42,075 nt of DNA from Candidatus Binatia bacterium (GTDB lineage Bacteria; Desulfobacterota; Binatia; Bin18). The position numbers were made by a program, and so were the translations under genes. Each line of letters begins with the position of its first letter. Positions within the stretch are counted from its first letter, which is position 1. The notes beneath the pieces are model-generated. The model saw only the letters and a program-made list of their open reading frames with translations. It did not search any database and had not been told where the DNA came from. The stretch lies in the NCBI GenBank assembly GCA_022826945.1, contig JAJDTY010000003.1, positions 1 to 42,075 on the forward strand. The letters are read 5' to 3'. This document shows positions 16,411-24,866 of the stretch, in pieces.

Positions 16411-18060
16411 TCAACTCGGAGGCGCGGCCGGCCGATAGTGGGTGTCGGTTTCCGCGGCAGTTTCGGCACTGTCTCCGGATGCTCCCCCACCCGTGCTTGC
16501 TCCTTTTTCGCTTTGCTCCCCGTTTGCCGTATTTCCTACGGTAGCACCAACAATCCGGAAATTGTGCGATGCGATGGTTGAGTTGATTTCAATAGTGTGA
16601 TCGTCGATTATCCCCCAGTCACTGTACTGCTCATCATCGCAATACACCCGTACCGCCTTCGGGTCTGGGAGTTGCGTCACCTTCCAACGGGTCGCTTCCC
16701 CACGGCGTGCGACAGTGGCGGCGTAGGTTGAGACATGCAACGTCCCGTCGATGACCTCATTGCGGGCCTCACAAATTCCCAGATTCGGAAAGTCGACCCC
16801 TTCTACTGTGGGGAGCTCAAACTGGGCGTCATGTTTTCCTTTATACACATTCGTCCATGCCCCAGGCCCGCCGATCTCGCTCAAGATCAGTAAGCCGTTG
16901 AGCTGACCACGTGGATGGGGTTCATCCAACCCAAACGTCCATGCAAAACGATCCTCATCGTCGGCAAAGAAATCCGGCCCGTATTCTTTTTCCGCCACGG
17001 CTTTGAGACGCTTCTCTGTGGTCACGTCTCCAACCTCGCGCGCCAGCATTAACGTCATGGTCAGCCAGCGTGGATCGTCAAATGCCTGCACCAGAGACTT
17101 TTTGGTATCGTTCCAGCCAAGGTCCCGTACCCCGGCCTCATAGAGTGCTAAGCCAAACTCCGGGGCCTGCGGATATAAATAGAATAACGGGGCGAGCATC
17201 GACAAACCGCTTAAACCAGTCGGCGGTGCGTAAGTGAATTCTTCGAGCGGATCGTAATAAAACGCGAACGACGCAATATCTCCACGCGCGTTGCGAGTGG
17301 TGAAGTGCTTCTTCGCAAACTCAATCCAGCGGTCGTAGACCCAATGCGTCTTGCCACCAAAAATCTTGTCATGCAGCTGAAGGCTCAAACCTGCCGCGCT
17401 CAGACAGTATGGCCAAATTTTCGTGTTTTCGCATTGCGGCCCCTGCGGGCGCTCAGACCACTGGTCTTCCAGAAACTCTGAGATACCATGCTGTGTCCAT
17501 TGGAACAGACGATCGTTATATCCCGTGACCTGGAACGGCTTTTCCCATTTATTGTCACCCGAGACATAGGAGTACGTACCGAGTAATAGATTAAAAAACC
17601 CACGAAAAAAGAGATTCCCATCCGCGCCTATCGGGTCCGGCTGAAGGCCCCAGGGCTCGACCCCGTTGGCAGTCCAGCCCGGCGGATCGTAGCGCCCGCG
17701 CATATGCTCAGGCATAAAGACCAGCCATTCCGGCGGGTATGTATCCTGATGCGGGTCGTGGCCGATGTAGGTCAGCCAGTCGACGGCGCCCCAATACGTG
17801 ACATAGCGACCCACCAACTCATCGGCGATACGCGTATAGACCTCGCGCCACGCCGGGGTCTGGTCGGCCATGAGCGGCAGGGCGTATGACGTTTCGGATA
17901 GGTCGAATCGAGGAAACGCACACATCGGCGGGGTCGTCGTTCGATCCCACCAGGGGAGTGGCTCACCACGACTGCTCCAGTCGTCTTGGGTGGTGGCCTT
18001 GTCCCAAATGAACCGCAGCCAGCCCCGTGCACGCGGGTTGAGACCTTGCACACTATCCAT
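16411..18060 (-). CDS. Linalool dehydratase/isomerase (LinD)-like protein
   Basis: A 549-residue protein starting MDSVQGLNPRARGW, with GGAGG 6 bases upstream and an 8-base overlap with the preceding SCP2-like gene. The central region aligns by eye with linalool dehydratase/isomerase, an alpha/alpha-barrel enzyme that dehydrates or isomerises allylic terpene alcohols. Cys210-Glu...Cys219 (QCENTKIWPYC) copies the LinD catalytic Cys pair and its spacing. Asp53 and Tyr59 (FDLSETSY) match the spacing of LinD Asp39/Tyr45, while the LinD histidine segment KGHLNL is RGFFNL here, so that His is lost. Unlike LinD there is no signal peptide, and a long C-terminal extension ends in a Gly/Ser/Ala-rich tail (about residues 515-549). 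The substrate is probably a terpenoid or other tertiary/allylic alcohol (inference). Confidence 0.75.
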   Translation of the reverse strand: MDSVQGLNPRARGWLRFIWDKATTQDDWSSRGEPLPWWDRTTTPPMCAFPRFDLSETSYALPLMADQTPAWREVYTRIADELVGRYVTYWGAVDWLTYIGHDPHQDTYPPEWLVFMPEHMRGRYDPPGWTANGVEPWGLQPDPIGADGNLFFRGFFNLLLGTYSYVSGDNKWEKPFQVTGYNDRLFQWTQHGISEFLEDQWSERPQGPQCENTKIWPYCLSAAGLSLQLHDKIFGGKTHWVYDRWIEFAKKHFTTRNARGDIASFAFYYDPLEEFTYAPPTGLSGLSMLAPLFYLYPQAPEFGLALYEAGVRDLGWNDTKKSLVQAFDDPRWLTMTLMLAREVGDVTTEKRLKAVAEKEYGPDFFADDEDRFAWTFGLDEPHPRGQLNGLLILSEIGGPGAWTNVYKGKHDAQFELPTVEGVDFPNLGICEARNEVIDGTLHVSTYAATVARRGEATRWKVTQLPDPKAVRVYCDDEQYSDWGIIDDHTIEINSTIASHNFRIVGATVGNTANGEQSEKGASTGGGASGDSAETAAETDTHYRPAAPPS

Positions 18061-18658
18061 TGGTTTCCTCCATTGCCGAGGCGGGCACGTCAAGAACAGG
18101 TTTAAAATTCTTGCTCTTACCCGGAACCGGAGCTCCCTCTCCCACTTGCCACATCATCAGTTTTTCGCGTTGAGCAACGGCCGCAGTCCACGTCGGGTCG
18201 AGAGCCTCGGCCACAGGTTCTCGGGTTATGCGGTCGGAAGCTTTCCCCTGCAGATTCGGCTTGACATAGGCGTCTGGCATGACGTGTGACGGTTGGACGA
18301 AACCCGGGACAAAGGCCATGACCATTTCATAGAACCACAGTATGCTCGTAGGGTCACCTTTGAGTCCAATTTCCTTTAACGCGAGCCCATTCACGACTTG
18401 CGCCAGGCAATCCGGAGCCAGAAAAATTCGCGCACCCTCTGGCGCAGTTTGGAACAGGAGCGTGCAGTGCGCGTCCGGCTCCAATCCAGCGTGCGAAGAA
18501 ACACGCCGGTTGCGGAAGACGTAGCTCCGAGACACACCGTCTCTGGAGCCAATAGCAACGCTCATATCTCGTGTCAGTTGTTTGCGTAAACGTGCGCTGG
18601 CCCGACTTGCGACGGCGAGTAGCATACCAACGACCCAGAGTACAAAACGAAAAAGCAT
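18053..18658 (-). CDS. Membrane-anchored SCP2-like (sterol carrier-type) protein
   Basis: A 201-residue protein starting MLFRFVLWVVGMLL, with GGAGG upstream. The N-terminal hydrophobic anchor (residues 2-20) is followed by a basic stretch and a domain resembling the SCP2 lipid-binding fold: MSVAIGSRDGVSRSYVFRNR, PDAHCTLLFQT, FLAPDCLAQVVNGL, IGLKGDPTSILWF. The last 60 residues are polar. Its 3' end overlaps the start of the LinD-like gene by 8 bases, so the two are made together. SCP2-like domains bind hydrophobic ligands, which would suit delivery of a terpenoid or sterol-type substrate to the partner enzyme (inference). Confidence 0.6.
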   Translation of the reverse strand: MLFRFVLWVVGMLLAVASRASARLRKQLTRDMSVAIGSRDGVSRSYVFRNRRVSSHAGLEPDAHCTLLFQTAPEGARIFLAPDCLAQVVNGLALKEIGLKGDPTSILWFYEMVMAFVPGFVQPSHVMPDAYVKPNLQGKASDRITREPVAEALDPTWTAAVAQREKLMMWQVGEGAPVPGKSKNFKPVLDVPASAMEETNG

Positions 18659-18800
18659 TGTCTGCCTCCAGCAGGGCCTCTCCCCCTTGAGAGGGATGCC
18701 ACGCAACGGCGGGGGGTGTCTCTCACTGCCGGGAGCCCACCCCGACCTTTGACCACCCGTCCGAGGAGGGGACGGCATGCCCCCAAACTCAACGAGAGAT

Positions 18801-19877
18801 CTACGCCACTACTCCCATCTGTCGTAGCAGAGGAACGATTTCCTTACCAAACCGTACGGTGTCATCATAATAGTGTAGAAACTCGATCAGTACACCATCC
18901 ATACCCAACTCGTATAAACGGGCCAGTTGCTCGGCAACCTGCTCCGCGGTGCCGACCACCGGCAGCGCCCCGGCCCCCAGGGCCAGCATCTTGAGGCTGA
19001 AGCCGGTCATGGACTCGCTGCCGATGCTCAGGCCGCTCGCCCAGTTCTGGGCGGCCACCATATCCGTCTGATCCATGATCCGTTGTACTTCGGCCTGGGC
19101 TTCCCGCTCGGTTTCGCGCCACAGCACAAACGGCATCCCCGCACAGCGGACCTGTCGGCCATAGCCCTGCGCCCGTTGCTTAAAGTCATCCGCCATGTCG
19201 GGTGTCGCTTCGGCCGAAGGCGGGGCAATAAAAGCCCAGTCGCACAGGCGGGCCACCAGATCACGTGCCGCATCGGACGTGCCGGCGTTCACAATCGGCG
19301 GGTGGGGTTGCTGCATGGGCTGGGGCATCACATAGCCGTCTGTGATCTGGTACCAGGGGGAAACATGCGTAAAAGAGCCCGGCTCCTGAGTCCACAGTCC
19401 TTTGAGGATTTCAATAAAGGCCGTGGTTCGTTGATAGCGTTCTTTATGCGGCAGCAGTTCAATGCCCATCATGCCGAACTCGGTGGCGCTCCAGCCGCTG
19501 ACGATGTTAATGCCCCAGCGACCCTGTCCGATGTGATCCAGCGTCCCGCCCATCTTGGCCGCCACGAGCGGATGAAACACCGGCACGTGGACGGTTGAGT
19601 ACACCCGAATGGTTTGCGTGGCCGCCAGAATGGCGGCGGCCCAAGTCATGGTTTCGAGCGAAGTCCCCAGATAATTGGTCTCGCCACCAAACCCGCGCCA
19701 GCGGCTGACCGGAAACAAAAAATCGAATCCCGCGGCCTCGGCCGCCTGGGCGATGTTTTTATTGGACTCATACGTCCAGTCGTCGGGTTCTGGTTTATAG
19801 CTGCTGATGCAGTAGGCATGACTGCAATTGGGCATGAAGATGCCAAGTTGAAACGGATCACGTTCGGATTCCGGCAC
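18801..19877 (-). CDS. LLM-class flavin-dependent monooxygenase, RutA/SfnG-like (4 of 6)
   Basis: A 358-residue enzyme with a GTG start at 19877 after AAAGGAGACC. The motifs FPVSRWRGFGGETNYLG, LETMTWAAAILAATQTIRVY, FHPLVAAKMGGTLDHIGQGR and WGINIVSGW match the RutA/SfnG/alkanesulfonate-monooxygenase branch. That branch uses FMNH2 and oxygen to cleave C-N or C-S bonds. A close paralogue lies at 26325-27425. The CoA transferase gene ends 89 bases upstream on the same strand. The true substrate is unknown, and a sulfone, sulfonate or N-heterocycle is possible. Confidence 0.85.
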   Translation of the reverse strand: MPESERDPFQLGIFMPNCSHAYCISSYKPEPDDWTYESNKNIAQAAEAAGFDFLFPVSRWRGFGGETNYLGTSLETMTWAAAILAATQTIRVYSTVHVPVFHPLVAAKMGGTLDHIGQGRWGINIVSGWSATEFGMMGIELLPHKERYQRTTAFIEILKGLWTQEPGSFTHVSPWYQITDGYVMPQPMQQPHPPIVNAGTSDAARDLVARLCDWAFIAPPSAEATPDMADDFKQRAQGYGRQVRCAGMPFVLWRETEREAQAEVQRIMDQTDMVAAQNWASGLSIGSESMTGFSLKMLALGAGALPVVGTAEQVAEQLARLYELGMDGVLIEFLHYYDDTVRFGKEIVPLLRQMGVVA

Positions 19878-19966
19878 GCGTGGTCTCCTTTAGGGGGATA
19901 TGTACGACGAACGCATAACCAAACTGCTAGGCCAACAAAAACGCTCGAATCATGTGTCCGACTGGA

Positions 19967-21193
19967 TTAGATGACACCATCTGCCAGTAAGGTTTCGAGC
20001 TGCGTGGCATCAAGGTCGAGCAGCCCACCGTAGACCTCTTCATTATGCTGGCCGACCTCCGGGCAGGGCTGGTCAAACCCGAAGGATTTACCGACAAATT
20101 TGATCGGCAGGCCAAACCCCTTCACGCCCGACAGTTCACCATGCCGGGGATGCGGCACGTCAACGACCATCTCGCGTTCGATCAGATGGGCGTCCTCGAC
20201 CAGCTCGGCCGGGCTCAGGACCGGCCCGGCCGGCACTTCGCACTGCTGAAGGTGCGACACCGCTTCCTCGACCGTGTGCTGTCCAACCCAGGCCTGGACC
20301 ACCGCGTCAACATCGTCACGATATTTCATGCGCTGCTGCAGATTGGCGAATCTGGGGTCGTCAAGCAGATCTTCCCGATTCAGGGCTCCGAGCAGACTCT
20401 TCCAGTTCTGGGCCGAGACCGCACAGATGGATACATAGCCGTCCCTGGCATGATAGACGTTGAACGGCACCCCGCCCGGATGCGTATTCCCCCGGCGTTC
20501 GGGAGTCAGGCCCGCGGCCATATGCTCGATCAGGTCCGGCAGCAGGAAGAACGTGCCGTCCTGCATGGAGGTATCGACCCACTCGCCGCTGCCCGTTTTT
20601 TCGCGCAACTGCAAGGCGGACAGAATCCCGATCAGGGCAAACAGCGGAGCCGTGGTATCGCTGATCGCAGCCCCGCACCGCGCCGGAGGATGGTCCGCAA
20701 AGCCGGTAACGCTATTGATGCCGCTGGCGGCCTGAATGATCGGATCATAGGCCCGCCAGTCGCGGCGTGGCCCGTGTTGGCCAAAGCCCGAAATCGAGCA
20801 CAGAATAATGCGCGGGTTACAGGCGCGCAGAGTCTCATAGCCAAGTCCCATTTTATCGATCGTGCCTGGCGAAAAATTCTCCACCACCACGTCCGCCTTT
20901 TTCACGAGCTGTTTAAACAGAGCCGTGCCCTGCGGATCGCGTAGATTGAGGGTGATGCTCTTTTTATTACGTGCCCGGTGAAGCACCATCAGCCCGATGT
21001 CGTCCTCTGTTTGCCGGGACATACTCGCTCCCTGCGGTCCGGCAAACGGCGCGCGGTTGCGGTGGGCTTCACCGCCCTGGGGCGGCTCGATTTTAATGAC
21101 ATCAGCTCCCAGCCCGCCGAGCAGCAGAGTGCAGTACGGGCCGGCCAGAAAACGGGTGAGATCCAGGACAACCAGACCTTCGAGTGGTTTCAC
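19967..21193 (-). CDS. Class III CoA transferase (CaiB/BaiF family)
   Basis: A 408-residue protein that moves CoA between carboxylic acids. The start is taken as GTG at 21193 (reads VKPLEGLVVLDLTRFLAGP) because GGAGGG lies 4 bases upstream and family members begin with this strand. A longer frame to 21298 would translate the hairpin element. Motifs are LDLTRFLAGPYCTLLLGGLG, ADVIKIEPPQGGEAHR, the catalytic-Asp region near VVENFSPGTIDKMGLGYE, and NPRIILCSISGFGQHGP. It contains the family's C-terminal domain and has normal length. A structured hairpin lies directly before the ribosome binding site, as at fumC. LLM 5 is divergent. Confidence 0.92.
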   Translation of the reverse strand: MKPLEGLVVLDLTRFLAGPYCTLLLGGLGADVIKIEPPQGGEAHRNRAPFAGPQGASMSRQTEDDIGLMVLHRARNKKSITLNLRDPQGTALFKQLVKKADVVVENFSPGTIDKMGLGYETLRACNPRIILCSISGFGQHGPRRDWRAYDPIIQAASGINSVTGFADHPPARCGAAISDTTAPLFALIGILSALQLREKTGSGEWVDTSMQDGTFFLLPDLIEHMAAGLTPERRGNTHPGGVPFNVYHARDGYVSICAVSAQNWKSLLGALNREDLLDDPRFANLQQRMKYRDDVDAVVQAWVGQHTVEEAVSHLQQCEVPAGPVLSPAELVEDAHLIEREMVVDVPHPRHGELSGVKGFGLPIKFVGKSFGFDQPCPEVGQHNEEVYGGLLDLDATQLETLLADGVI

Positions 21194-21214
21194 ATTTCCC
21201 TCCGTATACAAACA

Positions 21215-21269
21215 AAAGAGTAAACGTATCCAGCTTTGTATACGTGTTCGGAAGATACATTTACTCTTC
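21215..21269 (-). promoter_or_regulatory. Hairpin leader element, copy 2 (upstream of the CoA transferase)
   Basis: Read on the minus strand, GAAGAGTAAATGTATC (21269-21254) pairs with GATACGTTTACTCTTT (21230-21215). Including one further G-U pair this is a 17-bp stem with a 21-base loop, ending 12 bases before GGAGGG of the CoA transferase. Compared with copy 1 at 2173-2226, two pairs change on both sides (G-C to T-A and G-C to A-T). Three others change to G-U pairs only on this strand. An alternative 9-bp stem, GTATACAAA (21243-21235) with TTTGTATAC (21212-21204), would break the main stem and abut the Shine-Dalgarno, so a two-state switch is possible. Confidence 0.7.
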
Positions 21270-21394
21270 GGGGTCGATGTATCTGAATTGCTCGGCAAAG
21301 AGAAGCGCTCGGCCCAACTTGACGACCGGCCTGACCGGCCATAGCATTCCCAACCGAACGTGATGGTACCCTAATCATACCCAAGGAGGACAGC

Positions 21395-22474
21395 ATGAAA
21401 TTTGGCATTTCCGTTTCGACAAAAATTGACGACTGGCAACTCGTCAAATACGCCGAGGACTGCGGCTTTGACATGGCCTGGATACCCGACTCCCAAATGA
21501 TCTGGTCGGACTGCTATGCCACCATGGCCCTGGCGGCTCAGAACACGTCGCGCATTGAGATCGGCACCGGTGTGGCGATTCCCGGCACCCGCATTGCCCC
21601 GGTCACGGCCCATTCGATTGCGTCCATCAACCAGCTTGCGCCGGGCCGCGTGTTCCTCGGCATTGGTACCGGCCATACCGCCATGCGCGTCATGGGCATG
21701 CAGCCCATGAAGATTCGTGACTTTCGCGAATATCTGCGTGTCGTTCGCGCGCTGCTGAGCGGAGGAGAGGTCGAGTATACCTATGGCGAGACCACCCGAA
21801 CGATTCGCTTCCTGCACCAAGACCTGCGTTTCGTCAATCTGGAAAACCCGGTTCCCATTTATGTCGCAGCCAACGGGCCACGGGCCTTACGCACGGCGGG
21901 CGAGTATGGCGACGGCCTAGTGTCGGTCTTCAACGAACGCGCGGATGTCGTCTCCCACCACCTGTCTCTGGTGAAAGAAGGCGCCGGGCGGGCTGGACGA
22001 ACGTTTGCGGACGACTTCTTTGTGGCCGCGTTTACCTCGGCGGTGGTGCTCAAGCCGGGCGAGCCCCTGACTTCTGATCGGGTGATTGACGAATGCGGCT
22101 CCTACGTTACGGCCATTATTCACTTTGTGTGGGAAATCTACCAGCAAACGAAGGATGAGAGCGTCGTGCCCGAAGCCTATAAGGGCATCTGGGACGAGTA
22201 TTGCGCCTCAGTGGAAAAGATGGAAACGCCGCGCGAAAAGCGCTACCTCCAAATCCACAACGGCCACTGCACCTTTCTCGTGCCCGAGGAACGTCGCTTT
22301 GTCACTCCCGAGACGATCAAGGGTACCTGCTTGGTGGGCGAGCCGGATGAAATTATTCACGAACTCCGGGAATCAGAAAAAGCCGGGCTCCAGGAAGTCA
22401 CCCTGCTACCGGCTATGGACCAGGCGCGGAACGTGTTCAAAGATTTTGCAGAGCAGGTGATCGAGCGCTATTAG
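21395..22474 (+). CDS. LLM-class oxidoreductase, F420-type (5 of 6)
   Basis: A 359-residue luciferase-like enzyme starting MKFGISVSTKIDDWQLV after AAGGAGGAC. Motifs are CGFDMAWIPDSQMIW, RIEIGTGVAIPGTRIAPVTA, LAPGRVFLGIGTGHTAMRV and PIYVAANGPRALRTAGEYG. The WIPDSQ and GIGTGHTA segments resemble F420-dependent reductases of the methylene-H4MPT-reductase type more than luciferases. The middle carries an unusual insertion around residues 230-300 (IIHFVWEIYQQTKDES...). It is divergent from the CoA transferase and converges with a methyltransferase across a palindromic hairpin. Confidence 0.83.
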   Translation: MKFGISVSTKIDDWQLVKYAEDCGFDMAWIPDSQMIWSDCYATMALAAQNTSRIEIGTGVAIPGTRIAPVTAHSIASINQLAPGRVFLGIGTGHTAMRVMGMQPMKIRDFREYLRVVRALLSGGEVEYTYGETTRTIRFLHQDLRFVNLENPVPIYVAANGPRALRTAGEYGDGLVSVFNERADVVSHHLSLVKEGAGRAGRTFADDFFVAAFTSAVVLKPGEPLTSDRVIDECGSYVTAIIHFVWEIYQQTKDESVVPEAYKGIWDEYCASVEKMETPREKRYLQIHNGHCTFLVPEERRFVTPETIKGTCLVGEPDEIIHELRESEKAGLQEVTLLPAMDQARNVFKDFAEQVIERY

Positions 22475-22479
22475 GCAGG

Positions 22480-22503
22480 AGGGGCGGTTCACGAACCGCC
22501 CCT
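22480..22503. terminator. Perfect palindromic hairpin between convergent genes (terminator or REP-like)
   Basis: AGGGGCGGTTC (22480-22490), AC, GAACCGCCCCT (22493-22503): an 11-bp perfect inverted repeat 5 bases after the LLM 5 stop. It can serve both converging transcripts (LLM 5 and the methyltransferase ending at 22526). There is no T-tract, and the GGGGCGGTTC palindrome is also typical of dispersed REP-like repeats. Confidence 0.55.
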
Positions 22504-22525
22504 ACACAGGAAGACGGGCCAATCC

Positions 22526-23614
22526 CTACGGTCGGACCTCGTAATAGGCGTTAATCGGATTATTGAAATCGTGGCGTTTGAAGCGGCTGAAGCCGGCGGA
22601 GCCCACCATCTTGCGGGCAACCGGTTCGGTAAATCCCAAGGTGCCCAAGCCCTCGCCGTCCGGCGTGGACATGGCGGAAGACATGCAGCACATGACCGAA
22701 AAGCCATACATCATGGGCGCGAGCGGGTTCTGCTCCAGATTTTCCTCAAACGTCGGCATGCTATGAATGTCCGCGATCAACCAGGTGCCGTCCGGTTTGA
22801 GGGCATTATAGATCGCCTGGATGACAGGCGTGGGATTGGCCATGTCGTGCAGGCAATCAAAAGTGGTAATGAAGTCAAAACTCTTATCGTCGGGAATCGC
22901 GTCACCGTTCGCATCGTGAAAAGCGACATTCTGCACGCCGGCTTTGGCCTTGTTCTCCTCGGCCCGGGCCAGGGCATGTTCCGAGATATCGTAGCCGTGG
23001 CACTCGGCTTGAGGAAAGGCCTCGGCAACCTTGATCAGCGCCACCCCGCCTCCACAGCCGACATCGGCCACTTTCGCCCCGGCTTCCAGTTTGGGGACCA
23101 CCCCGTCCAGGGCGGGAAGCGCCTTGGGAACGAGATGGGCCTGGAACCACGGGGCCAGAAAACGCTCGACCCCACGCGCGCCCTCGGGTCCGAAGGCATC
23201 GTAGGGCAAGCCCAGGCCGGTTTTGAACGACTCCGGGAGTCGTTCTATGACCCCCATCTGTTGCGGCAGCGAACAGAACCCGCCTGCCATGAAGGCCGGG
23301 CTGTTTTCGTTCGACAAGACCATGGCCGCTTCGGTGGATAACTCAAACTTGCGATTGCCCTTATACTCAAGCAGGCCGGCGGCCGCCTGACCTTCGAGCC
23401 ATTCTCGCAACCAGCGCTCGTGCAGACCGGTTTTCTGTGCCAGCTCATCGCTCGTCACCGGGCCGGCGCCGTCCAGGGTCTGGTAGAGACCCATCTTGTC
23501 ACCCAGATAAATCATTCCGGAAATCACGGCCCCGCCAAGAAAGCCCATGGTGTGTTCGGCCATCTTCTGGACCTTTTCACGATCAATCTGAGCCTTATAC
23601 GATGTGTCTGCCAT
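22526..23614 (-). CDS. Class I SAM-dependent methyltransferase with N-terminal winged-helix domain
   Basis: A 362-residue protein. Residues about 15-100 form a dimerisation/winged-helix region (TSDELAQKTGLHERWLREWL), as in O-methyltransferase-like enzymes. The SAM site is VADVGCGGGVALIKVAEAFP (near residues 184-203), followed by CHGYDIS, a motif-II-like FDFITTFDCLHDM, and motif III LKPDGTWLIADIHS. The C-terminus carries two adjacent cysteines (VMCCMSS). The methyl acceptor is unknown. The gene starts 36 bases after the stop of an upstream lipoprotein gene on the same strand, so co-transcription is possible. Confidence 0.88.
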   Translation of the reverse strand: MADTSYKAQIDREKVQKMAEHTMGFLGGAVISGMIYLGDKMGLYQTLDGAGPVTSDELAQKTGLHERWLREWLEGQAAAGLLEYKGNRKFELSTEAAMVLSNENSPAFMAGGFCSLPQQMGVIERLPESFKTGLGLPYDAFGPEGARGVERFLAPWFQAHLVPKALPALDGVVPKLEAGAKVADVGCGGGVALIKVAEAFPQAECHGYDISEHALARAEENKAKAGVQNVAFHDANGDAIPDDKSFDFITTFDCLHDMANPTPVIQAIYNALKPDGTWLIADIHSMPTFEENLEQNPLAPMMYGFSVMCCMSSAMSTPDGEGLGTLGFTEPVARKMVGSAGFSRFKRHDFNNPINAYYEVRP

Positions 23615-23650
23615 GAGGCGCCCTCCATGCTGTTTTTGAGTCTCTTTTGT

Positions 23651-24724
23651 TCACCATGGTTTGAACTCGACGCTGAACCCCTCTCGCTCCTGATTACGCT
23701 GATCGGCCAGCGACCCGCGCGCGCCCGTATACGTTCCCAACGGATAGTAGAGATAGCCCTGGACATGCGCCCCCGGCCCGATGGAACGGTCTGTCAGCGA
23801 TGGAGCGGGAAAAGCGGTCTCACCCTCGCTGATGGGTTTGACCCGCTTCCCGGAAGCGTCCGTGAGCATGATCCGCTGGGTTTCGAACAGATACGTCTGC
23901 TGGGTCGGATTGGAGATGTTGACCTTGATCGGCAGCACGGACAGCTCCTTGGTTCCAAAGACCACTTGGTTATCAACCACATTGAGCGGCCGTAGCGCCA
24001 CATACAAACGATCTTGATCTGCCGGATTTTTCGCCACCCGCTCGTCCAGCTTGTTAAAGGCGGTGAAAAACCCGAGTTGGAAGTCGGTCAGGGCCTGATA
24101 GAAGTCCACATTGTCCAGAACCGGGCTGTCCTCGCTGGTCTCCATCTCCACCCGGTTGCGCTCGATGTAGCAGGTGATGGTGACGGAGGTCGGCTCCGCC
24201 CCTTCTTTTTCGCCGGTAATTCGACCGGCCTTCAGCAGGGTGGCCGGAGTATAGCTCGTGATGGTAAATCCGCTGCTCTCTACGGCCTGGTGCATCACCA
24301 TATTAGCCTGCTCACATGGGGTGACATCTGAGCGAGGGGTAATACGGACACCGTTCGAACCACAGGCGATAGTGACGGATACGACCTCCTCTCCGCCCCA
24401 GCGGCCCATCTGTTTCGCCTCGATCTTACCCGCTGTGTCGTCCGAGGCCGGCATGAAAGACGTCACCTCATAGCCCAAACGTTCAACCGCCCGAACCGAG
24501 AAGCGGTTCGCGTCCTCACAACTCATGTCCGGGTCTATCACATCGTACTCATCCGTAGGCTCAAGCGGGGCCATTTCAGCGGCCATCTGCACAGCCTCGG
24601 GCTCTTTTGGTTCGGTCGACTGTGAGGTCACTTCCGACTGTTCGCCGGACGTACAGCCGCCTGTCAGGATTCCGGCCAGACACAGACCAATCACAACACG
24701 GCCCTTCAATGTGGGCGTATGCAT
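23651..24724 (-). CDS. Putative exported lipoprotein, unknown function
   Basis: A 357-residue protein starting MHTPTLKGRVVIGLC, with GAGGAGGGG upstream. A signal peptide runs to ILTGGC-TSG, a lipobox-like cysteine at residue 24, followed by an acidic linker (EQSEVTSQSTEPKEPEA). Two similar domains follow: DANRFSVRAVERLGYEVTSF...ADDTAGKIEAKQMG and EQANMVMHQAVESSGFTITSYTPATLLKAGRI...EKEGAEPTSVTITC. Each is of the pattern helix-strand-GRI-strand, so this is a tandem repeat. A C-terminal beta domain completes it. I do not recognise the family. An open frame extends to 25012 across the divergent SDR start and is rejected. Confidence 0.65.
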   Translation of the reverse strand: MHTPTLKGRVVIGLCLAGILTGGCTSGEQSEVTSQSTEPKEPEAVQMAAEMAPLEPTDEYDVIDPDMSCEDANRFSVRAVERLGYEVTSFMPASDDTAGKIEAKQMGRWGGEEVVSVTIACGSNGVRITPRSDVTPCEQANMVMHQAVESSGFTITSYTPATLLKAGRITGEKEGAEPTSVTITCYIERNRVEMETSEDSPVLDNVDFYQALTDFQLGFFTAFNKLDERVAKNPADQDRLYVALRPLNVVDNQVVFGTKELSVLPIKVNISNPTQQTYLFETQRIMLTDASGKRVKPISEGETAFPAPSLTDRSIGPGAHVQGYLYYPLGTYTGARGSLADQRNQEREGFSVEFKPW

Positions 24725-24866
24725 AGAGCCCCTCCTCATCTGAAGTGTGGACCATACCAAACCCACAATGATCGGGCCAGAGGAGACCGCGGGCCGGGCC
24801 CGGTAACGCCGGGGAGGCGCTGTCGAGAACGGCGGTCTGGTGATACCCTGGATATAAGGAGGACAT

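Noticed and set aside
21204..21243. True H-type pseudoknot formed with the CoA transferase leader hairpin
   Set aside because: Only 2 bases would have to span a 17-bp stem, which is sterically unlikely; the pairing is reported instead as a competing stem.
21194..21298. Longer start for the CoA transferase at 21298
   Set aside because: It translates the structured hairpin; the GTG at 21193 has GGAGGG and matches family N-termini.
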